This document shows positions 48,637 to 59,472 of a stretch of DNA of 64,000 bases, one piece after another (the first letter of the stretch is position 1; each line of letters starts with the position of its first letter). A program made the translations under genes and the position numbers. The stretch is from Cryphonectria parasitica EP155. Taxonomy: Eukaryota; Ascomycota; Sordariomycetes; Diaporthales; Cryphonectriaceae. The notes beneath the pieces are model-generated. The model was not told the origin of the DNA, ran no database searches, and saw only the letters and a list, made by a program, of their open reading frames with translations. The stretch lies in the NCBI RefSeq assembly GCF_011745365.1, contig NW_024468909.1, positions 5,022,001-5,086,000 of the forward strand, read 5' to 3'.

Positions 48637-51039
48637 ATGGTCAGCGCCGTTCAGAGTCCAGTGCGGCAGGTTCTTTTCCGACAATCGATCCTGCCGCTGT
48701 TCCTAGCGGCTGTCTATCTCGCCATTCTCATCATCCCGTGGGTTTTGACCTGTGTGATTTCTCGAAACCCACGGTTTTTGGTCCAGGAGCGGGTGCATTT
48801 TGACATCGACAGCGACTCCTTCCTCTGGGTCAACTACTCGACCCTCAGACTGATCAATGCGCTCAACGCCATCACCGCGGCGCTCTCGCTGCCCTTGCTA
48901 AGCATACTGCTAGCGCGAGCCGCGGTCGTTTCCAGCCAGCGCCACGGCGCCAAACAAAGGTTGACCGTGCGACAATTGTTCGCGCTTGCAGACCGCGGCT
49001 GGTGGAATCCTTTCAAGGCGCTGCGCAGGTCAAGATCGTCCCGGCTCCAATTATTTGGTTCGATACTGTTGGCCGTGGCGCTCGCGCTCCCCATCGTGCG
49101 GTCTGTACTCCTCAGCTATCACAGCACTGCGATCAAATTGAAGACCGATGACGACTACGAATGGTGGGCCGACCATATAGGGACAAGTCCAGGCCCGGGG
49201 GTGCTGGCAGGCGTGCAAGAGTCCGATATCATTTCAAGCACACGAGCGAGACTACTAGCGACGTCTGGAGGGATTGAGACAAGCCTGTGGCCCTTGTGCA
49301 GCGACTCTACGGACCCTGCCAGTACGTGCGGCATCGACTACAACCCATATGATCTGAGCCAGAGCGCCTTGAGCAACTACTGGGAACCGGGAGATTCTTA
49401 CGATGAGCCGGGAGCTTATGGAGAATACACGACGAGTAAGTCACTGTTCCTTTATGAGGTCTCAGATCACGCATACTGACAACGAGCAGATGGAACAGCC
49501 TTGATGTTCGCGACCACGGTGCAAGCCGGGTCCAGCACCGGATTTGTGCCTGATCAATATGTCTTGGCTTTGAAGAGCGGCGCAATATGCTCGTCAGTGT
49601 CCTCGGACGAGGTCACATCCCAGTGCGCCACAGCTGGAAGCAGTGCGAACTCGGGCTGGGAAACGAGCCTCTACGTCGAGGGCTACCTGCAGGCCAACGT
49701 CTGTGTTCCCATTGTTAATGCCGGCGGGACCTGGCAGTCTACCGTCGGGGCCGATGGGAAGCCTTACACGTTCACCGAGGATGTGTATATAAGCCACCTA
49801 ATCCTAGACGAGGAAAGTTCTACTGATTGGTATTGTGAAGGCGGTGATTGCTTGGGGACCGAATCAGGCCTCTACGTGCACTGCCAAATGAACACCACAC
49901 TGGGCTATGTTCAGCTGGGAAGCATATCTTCCGAGGGCGTACCGAGTCGTTTCCTGAACAGCACTCCTCCCTCTTTTCAAATTCCCAAAGGCACCGTGTC
50001 TGGAGGGGCGACAGGACCGCTTATGTCAACAGCTCAGGCATTATTTGGTAACGGCAGCTGGTTCAACATGCTCGGCGAGATGCAGTCTGCGAACCTTGAC
50101 AACCAGACAATAGCCAACTTGGTGACGCTTGCCTGTGAAATCATGCCGTTGAACAATGCTGCCTACTTCAGAGGTGACTCGGCCGGCTGTTCGGAGATAC
50201 AAAGCTATCTGGATTGGTTGGCGGACTCTCCCGGTGGCTTGTCGCAAGGCATTGAGACCCTCACGTACGATTTCTTCAGTATTTTCGACTCCCCCTGGAC
50301 GGCCCGCGCTGCCCTCAACACAGGCGCATTTTTTGCCAACTCCGACCTCCTCTCCGCAGCCATTAACGATAACAATATCTACTACGATTACTCAAACATG
50401 TCCTACGGGGTTTACAAGTACGACGGCGTCCAGACACCCTCGACCATACCTGTCGTTACTCTGGGCGCCCTGATCGCCATCACCACTCTCATCGGCCTCC
50501 AGGTCATCGCCATAGCACTCCTGCTGGCGTACATATACAGTACCAAAGTGTGGACTACGACCCTGAACGCCTTCGCGATGGCCAGGATCGGCGCCCAGCT
50601 GTCGAGGCACGCCGCCTTCGACTGGGCCGAGTACAGCCCTGAAATCTTAGGCATTGGTGTCGTCCGCGACGACAGGCTTGCAGAGTTGTGGGAGATGGAC
50701 GGGCTCATCGATACGTCTGTCGTGCTGGAATCACCCCCCGAGCGGCCTGCAGCGGGGAGGGGTGGTGGTGATATGGAGATGGCCGAGTTCTTGCCGGCAT
50801 ATTCACCTCGAGGGCATGAATCGGGAGAAGAAGGGGAGCAGAGTTCGAGGCTTGTGGGGTCTGAGGACCTGGCGAGACCATCGTCCGCTGGATCATCACC
50901 TCCTTATGGGCTACGTGATGAGCATCGCGAAGGCGACGAGGTCTCGGAGATGAGCGAGGATATTGAGCGGGCGGGCGTGGAGGGAGCAGTCACCCCGGCG
51001 TCGTCTACCGCACCAGCCTTGGCTGCAGCAGCTCGATAG
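48637..51039 (+). CDS. Large four-helix membrane protein with glycosylated loop, unknown
   Basis: 782 residues from two exons (48637-49435 and 49490-51039; intron 54 nt, joining TT-N-GTALMF in phase). Three hydrophobic helices lie at about 20-41, 72-98 and 137-160, then a loop of about 425 residues with several Cys and NxS/T sequons (for example NTT, NST, NGS, NQT, NMS), then a fourth helix at about 586-616 and a cytosolic tail that is acidic and Ser/Glu-rich. The layout suggests a plasma-membrane or secretory-pathway protein with a large lumenal/extracellular domain. Many fungi carry hypothetical proteins of this layout, but I cannot name a family or activity. The ATG at 48637 is used; a TTG lies just upstream. 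Confidence 0.8.
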
Positions 51040-51296
51040 GTGGAAGAGGATGAGAGGATGGGTCCACAATGAAAGGGGTTCTCAATTTTTGTTTTGTTTG
51101 TTTGTTTGAGGGCAGTATTAGCGCTGGGTGTTGGGCGGATTTTCCGACGGACTGGTTAAATTTAATGACTTAGATACAAGATAATGTCTAGATATTGGTT
51201 GCAAGCGAATCAATACGATGTAATAGATCGTACAGGACGCGATATATATGGAACCCTTGGCAGAGAGCAATTATGCACCCATGAGATGCTCCCGCC

Positions 51297-52190
51297 TCAA
51301 GCAAGGTCCATACCGCCCTCATCATTTGCCGTCCCACTGCTCTCCTCTACCACCAGATCCTCCTTCGGACTAGATGACACGGCCACACCAGCACCACCAG
51401 CACCAGACCCGTCCTCCTCTTCCGGTCCAGAAGCACTCGCAGACCTCGAGGCCCCCTCCATTCCCCCATCCACCGCCACGGCTTGCGCCCATCTCTGCAC
51501 CCGCCGTGGCGGCGCTCCCAGCCCCCCAGACCGTAGCGAGCTGTAGCTTGACTTGATTGAGATACTCTCAAGCAAACTCGACATCTCGGCAGCAAAGATG
51601 CTCGAGATGGAGGGCTGCTGAAGCTGCTGCTGCTGTTGCTGCCGCCCCCCCGCACCTCCGCTGCCAGTACTGCCGCGGCTTCTGCCTACACCACCATCCA
51701 AGCCTTCACCTCGCGACGGCAGCGACAGCGGCGTGTTATTCACTGCGCCTTTTTCTTCTAGGTCCCAGCCGCCCATGCTGGTTGTACCGAGCGTGTGAGC
51801 CCATCGGGTCGAGGACGGGGCGTCAATGCCTAGACGGCGCGGGGACGGGGTGACGGGGCGGATGGTAAGATCGCCGACAACGTCGCCTAGAGTTATGGGC
51901 GACGCGAAGGATGTCGAGAGGTGGTTCTGGGCTCGTTTGGGGGTGGGATCGGATGATGCACGGTGGCGGCGCTGGCGGATCAGATAGAGGAGGAGCAACA
52001 AGACGGCGATCAGGACGAGGGTTGTTCCGCCGAGGACAACACCGATGATCAAGTGCGTGGTGTTGACGGCTGTCAGCCTCCTCTGGAGCTGGTGTGGAGG
52101 TGTCGGATCCGAGGAGGCAAGCCACCTGGTCGAGAAGAAGGGCGGTGATACTGTGCTACGGCGGACAACAAATGCTAAGATCGTAGACAT
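51297..52190 (-). CDS. Single-pass membrane protein, low-complexity tail
   Basis: Intronless, 297 residues. One strong transmembrane helix at about 46-71 (IIGVVLGGTTLVLIAVLLLLLYLI) is followed by a basic RQRRHR stop-transfer patch, so the N-terminus is probably outside. The cytosolic tail is Ser/Gly/Pro-rich with a Q-run and an acidic end. The N-terminal ectodomain is only about 45 residues and has an NTT sequon. It resembles the transmembrane part of fungal wall-sensor-like proteins but has no WSC or other ectodomain; a missing upstream exon is possible. It is convergent with the preceding gene (stop codons 257 bp apart). Confidence 0.6.
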   Translation of the reverse strand: MSTILAFVVRRSTVSPPFFSTRWLASSDPTPPHQLQRRLTAVNTTHLIIGVVLGGTTLVLIAVLLLLLYLIRQRRHRASSDPTPKRAQNHLSTSFASPITLGDVVGDLTIRPVTPSPRRLGIDAPSSTRWAHTLGTTSMGGWDLEEKGAVNNTPLSLPSRGEGLDGGVGRSRGSTGSGGAGGRQQQQQQLQQPSISSIFAAEMSSLLESISIKSSYSSLRSGGLGAPPRRVQRWAQAVAVDGGMEGASRSASASGPEEEDGSGAGGAGVAVSSSPKEDLVVEESSGTANDEGGMDLA

Positions 52191-53096
52191 TTCTGGTGGG
52201 AGGAGCGTGTGTCGAGAGCGCGCTTGTTGGGGGTGTTGTTGTTGCTGTTGTTGTCAAGCGCAAACGATTATGTGGACATTCCCGATTTCCTTTCAGCTTC
52301 CTCTCAGGAACCATGAATTAAGAAGAGATGAAAACGAAAAAGTCGATCAATAATTGTGATCTTGATACCGACGCCTTGCCAAGTTATGCAGAACTGCCCT
52401 CAGCAGCTGCACAAGGGCGACGGCAAACACAGGACCGGGAAAAGAAGACAACATGTTGATAGTGATTAAAAGTGTATCACACTAGAAGATGCACTCGTTT
52501 GAAGGGGAGGCAAAAAGCAAGAATAAATCAATTATCAAGAATGAAAAATGATATGTTGCCAGCCTGAGAGAACTGCATCTGTGATTTCGATACCTCTTTC
52601 TTGTCCTCAAATCCACCTCCCACGGGGTTGGTTCGTTCCTTTTCAATGCCGGCGACAGGCTCCATAGCGACGGATTTTGGCAGAAGACGAAACACAAGGC
52701 TTTGACGAGGTGGATATGGTTGGAATAAAGAAAATGCACTGCGGGAAGCCGGCGCCAGCGTGCAGATTGATTGTGAGACGGTTGCACAATATGAGCTGCG
52801 CAGACCTGGCGGAGGTTAAAAGCCACAAAAGTACCACATGAGAAGATGGTATAAAAATAAATAGGACTAAAAAAAAACAAAATGAAAGAAAAAGAAAACG
52901 CTTTCATGGTAACAGAACTCCGAGACTTCGTCGTAAACGAAGCCTTGCTAAATCATCGTCCAGACATGTCGCTGAGGAGAGCAAGAAGTCCCCTCTTGCA
53001 AATCGTTTCCGTAATCATGCCACTTTGGGCACTATTCACACTGCCAACTCTCTACGATAGATCTCGAATCGAATCTCTTGTCCTTCTCTGCGTTGA
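52191..53096. other. Intergenic, 5' of single-pass gene
   Basis: Upstream of the single-pass membrane gene (-) and downstream of the proline-rich gene (-). Contains short GTT repeats (about 52230-52255). The minus-strand frame 52482-52907 is hydrophobic low-complexity with no support. Confidence 0.4.
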
Positions 53097-54044
53097 CTAC
53101 TGCTCCGAGATTCTTCTGATGACGATCGGTTTTTCGAGATTTAGAATGTCGAGTATGATGTGTTTTCCCTCCTCCTCTTCGGACAGCGTTATGCTTGTCT
53201 TCACCTTTGGTGGTGGCGGCGACGGGGGCTGTGGTTTGATCACCGTATATGATGGTACTTCTGACACTGTGCCGGTGGTTTCTTTTTTGGCGGGGGGAGC
53301 TGGCAGCTTGCCTTTGCTTTGATGTTTCGGTGGCGTTGGTGGGCACGGGCTCTTCTTCTTGGGCGTAGGTGCTGGGGGAGGCTTGGCCGTAGGCTTCACT
53401 ATTTCCTCTCAGAGTCAGGGCGGAGAATTCGTAGGGCAGACCTAAAGCAGTGAACGCAACAGCAGGACCTGATGCGTAGCTCATGGCATTGCTGGCTGTA
53501 GAGGTGGTGGTGATGGTGGTGGTGATGGTGGCGGGGTCAAGAGCAAGAGCAGTAGCAGCGATCTCTCCAAACATCACGTCCTCACCCGCAGTGTTGGCCG
53601 ATGCTGTTGACGGCTCTGGTGTCTCAGATGGAACAGGCTTCTGCTGCCATATTGTCGAGCCGTCTTTGGTGAACTGGTAGAACCATCCACCTATGTCTCA
53701 CAAGGTCAGCAAAGAGATGTTCGTTCACTCGTCGTCTGGATCGCACAGAAGTAATCGTAAGACCCACCATCCTCTTGAGGCCTTGCTCGCCACCATCCAT
53801 CCCACTTAGACCCCTCGACCCGCTCCCATTGTGACCATTCCGGTGCAGGTGCAGGTGCAGGTGCAGGTGCTGGGACCGGTGGCGGTGGTGAAGGAGGTGA
53901 AAGAGCCTTCCGGGCGGCCCTCCGGTAGACTGGATAACGATGAACCTTTGATGGCACCTGGTTCTTTGGTGACTCATATTTGACCACTTCATATGAAGTC
54001 ATTTCGGTCGACATGGTTACGGATGAAATGGAATTTGGGACCAT
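53097..54044 (-). CDS. Proline-rich protein with Trp-rich domain, unknown
   Basis: Exon 1 is 54044-53768, then an intron of 77 nt, and exon 2 starts at 53690. The join gives a compact Trp-rich region (EWSQWERVEGSKWDGWWRARPQEDGGWFYQF) preceded by a Pro-Ala repeat. Downstream two frames compete. One is open to 53032. The other, ending at 53097, is proline/lysine-rich and finishes with a hydrophobic-acidic segment (KHIILDILNLEKPIVIRRI) that looks more like protein. Reaching it needs a further intron, for example a 70-nt one ending AATAG near 53400, whose donor (GTCCTG) is weak. I prefer the second frame. An alternative intron with donor GTGAGG and acceptor CTACAG (90 nt, in phase) may also exist. 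Function unknown. Confidence 0.5.
53842..53870. repeat. (GCAGGT)n coding repeat
   Basis: About five hexanucleotide units that on the minus strand encode the Pro-Ala run of the neighbouring protein. Confidence 0.9.
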
Positions 54045-55174
54045 GATTTAATGACCTGATGAGGGCGTTGTGTATTAAATACCCCCGGTGGTCGATCGGA
54101 AGAGGGGGGGGGGGGGTTTGTTCGAGGTAGTACGAGGCCGCGGGATAATTTGTGGGAAAAACAAGGAGGATCTTGAGGCTGTTCTAATATAGCTCCGGGG
54201 GTCTTAAGTTTAGCATGCGAGCAGATGATCGACGTTTTTGATAGTAACGGACATATAGATTTGAGGGTATCAGGGCACCTCCCTGGCCAGGATATTGCGA
54301 AAACCCTTCCTTGAAGGAGCTGACCGGGAAAAAGCTGGCACGAGATACCGCAGGGCTGACCGGGTTTTTAAATAGCACGTTTTGTGTGACCATAAGATTC
54401 ATGACACTCTGGTTCAAATCCTTGGGGTTTCAATGCTGCAAGAAGATATCTGTGGGATCAATGGTAGTGAATTCTGTTGGGTTTCCTTTTACAGCTCATT
54501 TCTGTCTAAAGTCAGGTTGCGTTTGTTGGTTAATTCGAACAGAGCTCTGATTGCTCCAAGTCTCCATTTGCAGAAGGCCTGGTCCGTGGGTTTGTGCACT
54601 TTTGCCTGCAACTAAGCAACCGCATGTAGCCGTCAGGTGAATTACTGCCAGGACTAGTATCTTAAATGGAGACTGCATTGCGCCATTAGGCATCAAGTTT
54701 GGAAGGGCAGCTGGTTTTTTGAGTTTTGTCGATCCAAGTAGACAACCGAAATGATCAAGTGTTGCTGCCTTACCAGTGCCATCGTGCCCAATGGAACCAT
54801 CTCTGCTGCAGGCTTGACAATAGCCCAACCTCCCCAGGGACGCCCTGTCCAATGCGACACTGGCAGCCACTGGCTTCGTCGCGGTCTAAAAACCCGTGTG
54901 GCCGTACCGAGATTATATCAGTTCTCATTTGAGGCGGCTTGAAGTCGTGCCCGGTAGCCTGCACGTGTCCTCCTCCCAATGGTTTTGCGCACTCTCGCAA
55001 CGACACCCTTTTCGGTGCATGCATATCGCACTGCCTCTTCGTAAAAGCTGGCGTCCTCTGGCTCGCCGAGAACTGAACACAGCCGACGGCAAGCTTCAGC
55101 TTGGTCGCCACCACGGTTCTGGATATGGTCTCCGCGCTGGGTAGCCTCCGGAAAGCTTGATGGAATTCCCGTTG
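54045..55174. other. Intergenic with G13 run
   Basis: Between the proline-rich gene's 5' end and the 3' end of the mannosyltransferase gene. Contains thirteen G at about 54104-54116. A B-box-like GGTTCAAATCC at 54411-54421 has no matching T-stem or A box. No gene recognised. Confidence 0.45.
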
Positions 55175-56645
55175 TCACGCTAGAGTCTCGTTCCAGGGTC
55201 GCCATTCGGACGTTTCCATAGCCTCCATGCACTTGACTAGCTCGGGTGGACTGGATCTCCAGTCAAATATGGACCGCGAATCCTGTTCCGGCCCAACCCA
55301 CCTGGAGGTGTATCCTTTGAGGACCTTGATATCCTTGCCCCGTTCATCCGAGTACTCGAGGTTGACACTTGGAACCACGGCAATCTTGCCGTAGCCAGCA
55401 TGCCACAGGTCCTTGCAGAAGAGCTGCGGTTCGCCTTGGAAGCACTCTCCCGGTTTGTTGCTGCGAAAGGACACCTCTCTGTCGAGGATGGGCTGGGCCG
55501 TGAAGGCAACGGCGCCGTTCCAGCAGCTGAAGACCTGGAAGGGTAGATGAGCTTGGTATCTTTTTTTCGTGTCTGTGTCCTTCCAGAACAAGTTCCAAGC
55601 CTGTGTGATGGGCATCAGCAACGACTCCCTTGCTCAATATGTTCGGGGCCGCTCACAAAGTTCCAGCTCCTGTCCTCGGGAATATTGAAGAACGCCTCCC
55701 CAGAGATAGTCCTTGCCACCCAGACGTCGTAAAAGGTCGGGTTGGCCCCGACATAGGTCCAGTCCATGGCACACGTCATGTCAGCCCCCAATAGCGCTTT
55801 CTGGTAGACGAGCTCCAGAATATCCTCCATACAGACGGCGACATCGTTAAGGAAGATAACTATCGTATCTGTGCCGTATCGGCGCGTATCGTCTAGCATT
55901 GGCTGCAGGGCTAGGTTCCGCAGCTTGGCCAGACCATAGATCCGATTCGCTTCGCCCTTTGGGTTCACGCTGCTCGTCGTGAAGAAGTACTCGATACCGA
56001 GCGTCTCCACCCCCTGGCGAATGGCAGCGAGCACTTCTGGGGTGCCATCGTCAGAATTGCCCTCGACAATCGACAGCGCGCAGTTGTCCGGGCCGAGAAA
56101 GTTAATGGCCTCGATGATGCTGCCGAGGAGTCGAGGAAGCAGGTCGACGCACTGGGTGAGGTCGAGAGCGAAGAAGAATTTGACGTAGTCACCAGGCTTG
56201 TCTGCAGGTGCTTTCAGGGGTGCGTAGCGGGCCAGGCCTGCCGGTTCAGGGCACTCGAGCCTCTCCACGGTCTGATCCTCAGGGTCTAAAACCGCCTGGA
56301 CGTAGCGCGCTAGCAACGACTCATTCAAGACAGGCACGTCCGCTCCTTTTCCATTTCCATTTCCATCTCCTCCCCCTCCCTCACCTGGGATTTCTGAAAG
56401 TGGTTTCTCGCCATCATTGGCACCTGAAATGGTTTTGCCTGCTCCTGTATGGTCAGTCGAATTTCTGGCATCCTCCTCAAGAAAAAGAAATCTGTCCCAG
56501 TATAACGTTACGTACCTGGCGCATTCAAGAGCACGCGCACTGGTGCTAGTCTTTCCGAAAGCAAGTCGCGATACCAGAAGACCATTAACACGATGAGCGC
56601 GACGAACGCAATCTGCCCACCAATTATAATCCGTTGACGTACCAT
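55175..56645 (-). CDS. CAP59-type alpha-1,3-mannosyltransferase (GT69)
   Basis: Type II Golgi glycosyltransferase of the CAP59/CMT1 family, known from Cryptococcus capsule biosynthesis and widespread in ascomycetes, where its product is less clear. Three exons (56645-56516, 56444-55657, 55600-55175; introns 71 and 56 nt) encode 447 residues. Exon 1 gives a signal anchor (about residues 6-24). Exon 2 has the conserved ALSIVEGNSDDGTPEVL block, a KLRNLAL segment and VIFLNDVAVCMEDILEL, the putative nucleotide-sugar site, then the GADMTCAMDW motif. Exon 3 has FQVFSCWNGAVAF, GECFQGEPQLFCKDLW and VVPSVNLEYS, all hallmarks of the family. Both introns were needed: reading straight through ends prematurely after exon 2. 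Confidence 0.9.
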
Positions 56646-57511
56646 GGTGAACATGAAGCCGTATGTCTACAGGATAAAGCATCCCCTCCAGACCACCGCA
56701 GCGCAAGCAGGCTCGTCAAGGTGGGTTCAGCACTTTGTTAATCCACGCCACGCCTTACAGCACCGGTAGGGGGAGATTGGGGATGACGACGACGTGTTTG
56801 AAAATGATCCGCCCCCCCCCCCCAACACCCAGTCAGCCCGAGGCGCTATTGCGTCGTGAGATGCTGGTGAACTGCCACGATTTCCGAGAATAACCCCAGT
56901 TGGTGTCAGCCTGACCGCTCGCACGTCACCCGTTGGCTTCAAGGCGTCTTTGGGTTAGGGGCTAAGGTTCTGGTCACTATTTCAATTAGGGAGGCCAGGA
57001 TTACTATCATAGATTATAAGACTTTGCAGTGGGAAAACTGTAATATGGGTACCCGATATTCTCCTTGTTCTTGTCTATCTATTGCTGGAAGTGCACGCCA
57101 GGCCAGCATAGACGGTTCCAGTGCATCAACAAGTGTATGTGAGGACATCGACCCCTGTAGATTGAATTGTCAAAGAGAAAAGCCCAACCATGAAGAGTCA
57201 GCAGTAATTCATGATTGTCAACCAACTCCCTCATATGTAGTGATTTCCTGGGCCTCAAGCTTTCAATTGTTTCCTAGCCTTGGTTGTCCACTTGCACACC
57301 TACCATGGTCTGATATCTACATTGTAGACGTTTTTGACAGGCAAAATAACATGTGCAAGGCAAAGGGGATCCTTGGATAAGGAGAAACGTATGAGCTGAG
57401 CACGTGGAAGTGGCTGAATGAGTGTTGAGATTGAATCTATCTAATACAAAAGGAAGATCTTCTAAGTAACTAAACCAGGCTCTGAGATGGTTTATGAGGA
57501 GACCAAAACAG

Positions 57512-57524
57512 AGGGTTAGGGTTA
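57512..57524. repeat. Interstitial telomere-like repeat
   Basis: AGGGTTAGGGTTA contains two tandem copies of the fungal telomere unit TTAGGG (in the GGGTTA register). Too short to indicate a chromosome end. Confidence 0.8.
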
Positions 57525-57551
57525 AATATGCCCCATTTTTCACACACCCCC

Positions 57552-57569
57552 CATCTGACTGGTCAGATG
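57552..57569. repeat. Inverted repeat, 8-bp arms
   Basis: CATCTGAC and GTCAGATG flank a TG centre. It sits about 160 bases before the start codon of the next gene. Confidence 0.9.
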
Positions 57570-57727
57570 TGCCAGAAAAGTGGGTCTTTTGTGGGGTCCC
57601 CGCAGACGCGTTTAAGCTTATGTGGGCGCGTTTTACAGTCGCCTTGCCTCCTTCCAGTCCTCTTTCTTTTTCAACCAGCTCTTTTTCCATCTGTTTTCAA
57701 GGTTTTTGAAAGCCTCCGCGCGTCAAT

Positions 57728-59269
57728 ATGCCTCTTCTAGTCACTCCAGATTTCTCGTCAGGCGAGTCTGACGTTTCTGTCCCTCTCAGCGAGCTCAGTA
57801 TGGCTGTTTCCGATGACAGCGACTCTGCTGAGGGCGAGATCCATGTGGCCTCTTCTGGTCCTTCTCCCGATGTGGAGACTGATGAGGATCCCTTGGGTGC
57901 AAACCCCAGCTCCCCTGCCAGTGTGTCTGAGTCGCATGGTGGTCCCTCGATGGCCACAGAGAAGAGCGCGAGCCCTGTTCAGCCTGTCTTGATTCCAACC
58001 GCTGGTCGGCACCCTCTTCCTGATGTGAGTATAGAAAGAGCTGCCTGGGGATTGGTATGGGCTGAACTGATTGTTCTTGTTTCCAGGGACGGCGGTCTGG
58101 CCTGCCTGCTTCAAGTCCTCAAGCTCCGGTCGAGTCGTCTGCCGCTCGTGCTGATACCCTGATTTTGCGTCCTTCGGTCGATGGTGCCTCCGATTCAGTC
58201 GGTGTTGGTCTTTCCAAGCGCTCTGGTGCTGGTTCTACGGGGATTTCTAGCCCGTTTATCGATGACGACGACGATGATGATGAAGACGGCTCTGTGCTCC
58301 TTCAGGAGGCGCCCAAGACTGTAGGTTCGCACCGCTTTTTCTTCCAATGTTTACCTGGCTGACCCTTTTTCAGGCTTCCGGTAGCCTTTCAAGTTCTGGG
58401 CCAGTCGCAACAAGGCTGTCACCGAGCAGGGTATGGCTCGTTTGAGGTCCCAGGATGCGTTGATGCAGGAGCTTCAGCAGGAGCGCCTCGATGTGGCTGC
58501 TGGAGACGCCGCCAAGTTGAGGACTCCTCGGTCGCGAGCCAAAAAGACTTTTCCAGTGGCCACCCCTTCCAGTACTCCCGCTGCAGGTTCCTCGAAGAGC
58601 CAAGACGATGCTTCCTGGGGTGCTGTTCGCGATGTTCCATGCATTGGCTGTATCAAGAGTCTGGCTGCGAGCGGCTCTGATGGTTCCTGTCACGACCAGA
58701 AGGACTCATCTGCTGCTCGCTGTGCTCGGTGTTCGAAGGGTCACAAGTGTATTCCGGTCCCTTTCTACCTCATGCCTTTTGTGGACGAGCTTTATATGGC
58801 CAAGCGTGCGCTTGCTTCTGCTGAGGAGATGGATGCTCCTACGCCCTCGAAGAAAAGGACGCGCGCTGGAGTGGAGAAGGAAAACTCCACTCTCAACCTT
58901 GCTCCTCTGGGGACCCGATCCAAGCATGCTGTGTGGGCTTAGAAAGCTGCTCTTGAGCATTTTGAGGCGGGCAAGTTCTCGGAGGTTGACGAGCTGCAGA
59001 AGCAGATTGAGGCGCTCACGGAAGAGCGTGATGTGCTCCTTGCTGAGCAGGAGGCTGATCGTAAGGAGGCAGTTTCACGCTCTGCCAAGGAGGGGAAGGC
59101 CGTGGTTTCGGCTAAGAAGAAGGGAAAACAAGCTGCCGTTCAGTCTGTCTCGCGCTCTGTCGATGATCATCCTGTCGAGTCTTACCGTGAATGGCATCTG
59201 AAGCACGAGAAAGCCAAAGCTGATATCGAGGCAGTGCTGGCTACCCTTCACCCCCCACCTAAGGAGTGA
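57728..59269 (+). pseudogene. Repeat-type Cys-cluster gene interrupted by TAG
   Basis: Three exons can be joined in phase: 57728-58024, 58087-58320 and 58385-59269 (introns 62 and 64 nt; the second uses a CTGAC branch point and acceptor CCGGTAG). The product would be about 470 residues, but codon 58940-58942 is TAG and the same frame continues for 108 sense codons with convincing coiled-coil-like sequence (EVDELQKQIEALTEERD). A CAG-to-TAG change fits. The protein has an acidic Ser-rich start, a poly-Asp patch, PFKFWASRNKAVTEQGMARL, then a cysteine cluster (C-x2-C ... C ... C-x2-C-x4-H-x-C) near 58640-58755 that could bind zinc, and a KRTR basic patch. I do not know its function; the layout recalls multi-copy fungal genes. 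It converges with the copia element, 203 bp away. Confidence 0.65.
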
Positions 59270-59472
59270 GCCCTGTTCAGGCTTAGGTGTGCTCTAGGCT
59301 TTGGTGGATGATTGGGTTTTTTTTGTTTTTTTTGTGGTTAAGTCCTTTGGTTCGTCGTTTGATGAAGGCTGCGCGCTTGGTTTGCGTGTTTCTGGATGAT
59401 ACCCCTGGGCTATAGGCCCTCGTTTTTGATTTTGACAAATGAAATTCAGTGATTGAGAGCATCCAAAAGGGG

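Larger units (their letters stand above)
56646..57727. other. Intergenic, mannosyltransferase to repeat-associated gene
   Basis: Contains a C12 run at about 56812-56823, a two-unit telomere-like motif at 57512-57524 and an inverted repeat at 57552-57569, each listed separately or in the findings. The last 150 bases are pyrimidine-rich and look like the promoter/leader of the downstream gene. Confidence 0.45.

Noticed and set aside
53032..53096. Longer end of the Trp-rich gene to 53032
   Set aside because: The alternative frame ending at 53097 has better protein-like composition; kept as an alternative only.
54405..54430. tRNA B-box-like GGTTCAAATCC
   Set aside because: The flanking T-stem does not pair and the upstream A box is absent; not a tRNA or tRNA-derived element by eye.
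56646..56706. Upstream in-frame extension of the mannosyltransferase exon 2 frame to 56706
   Set aside because: The spliced model starting at 56645 gives a proper signal anchor; the unspliced frame does not.
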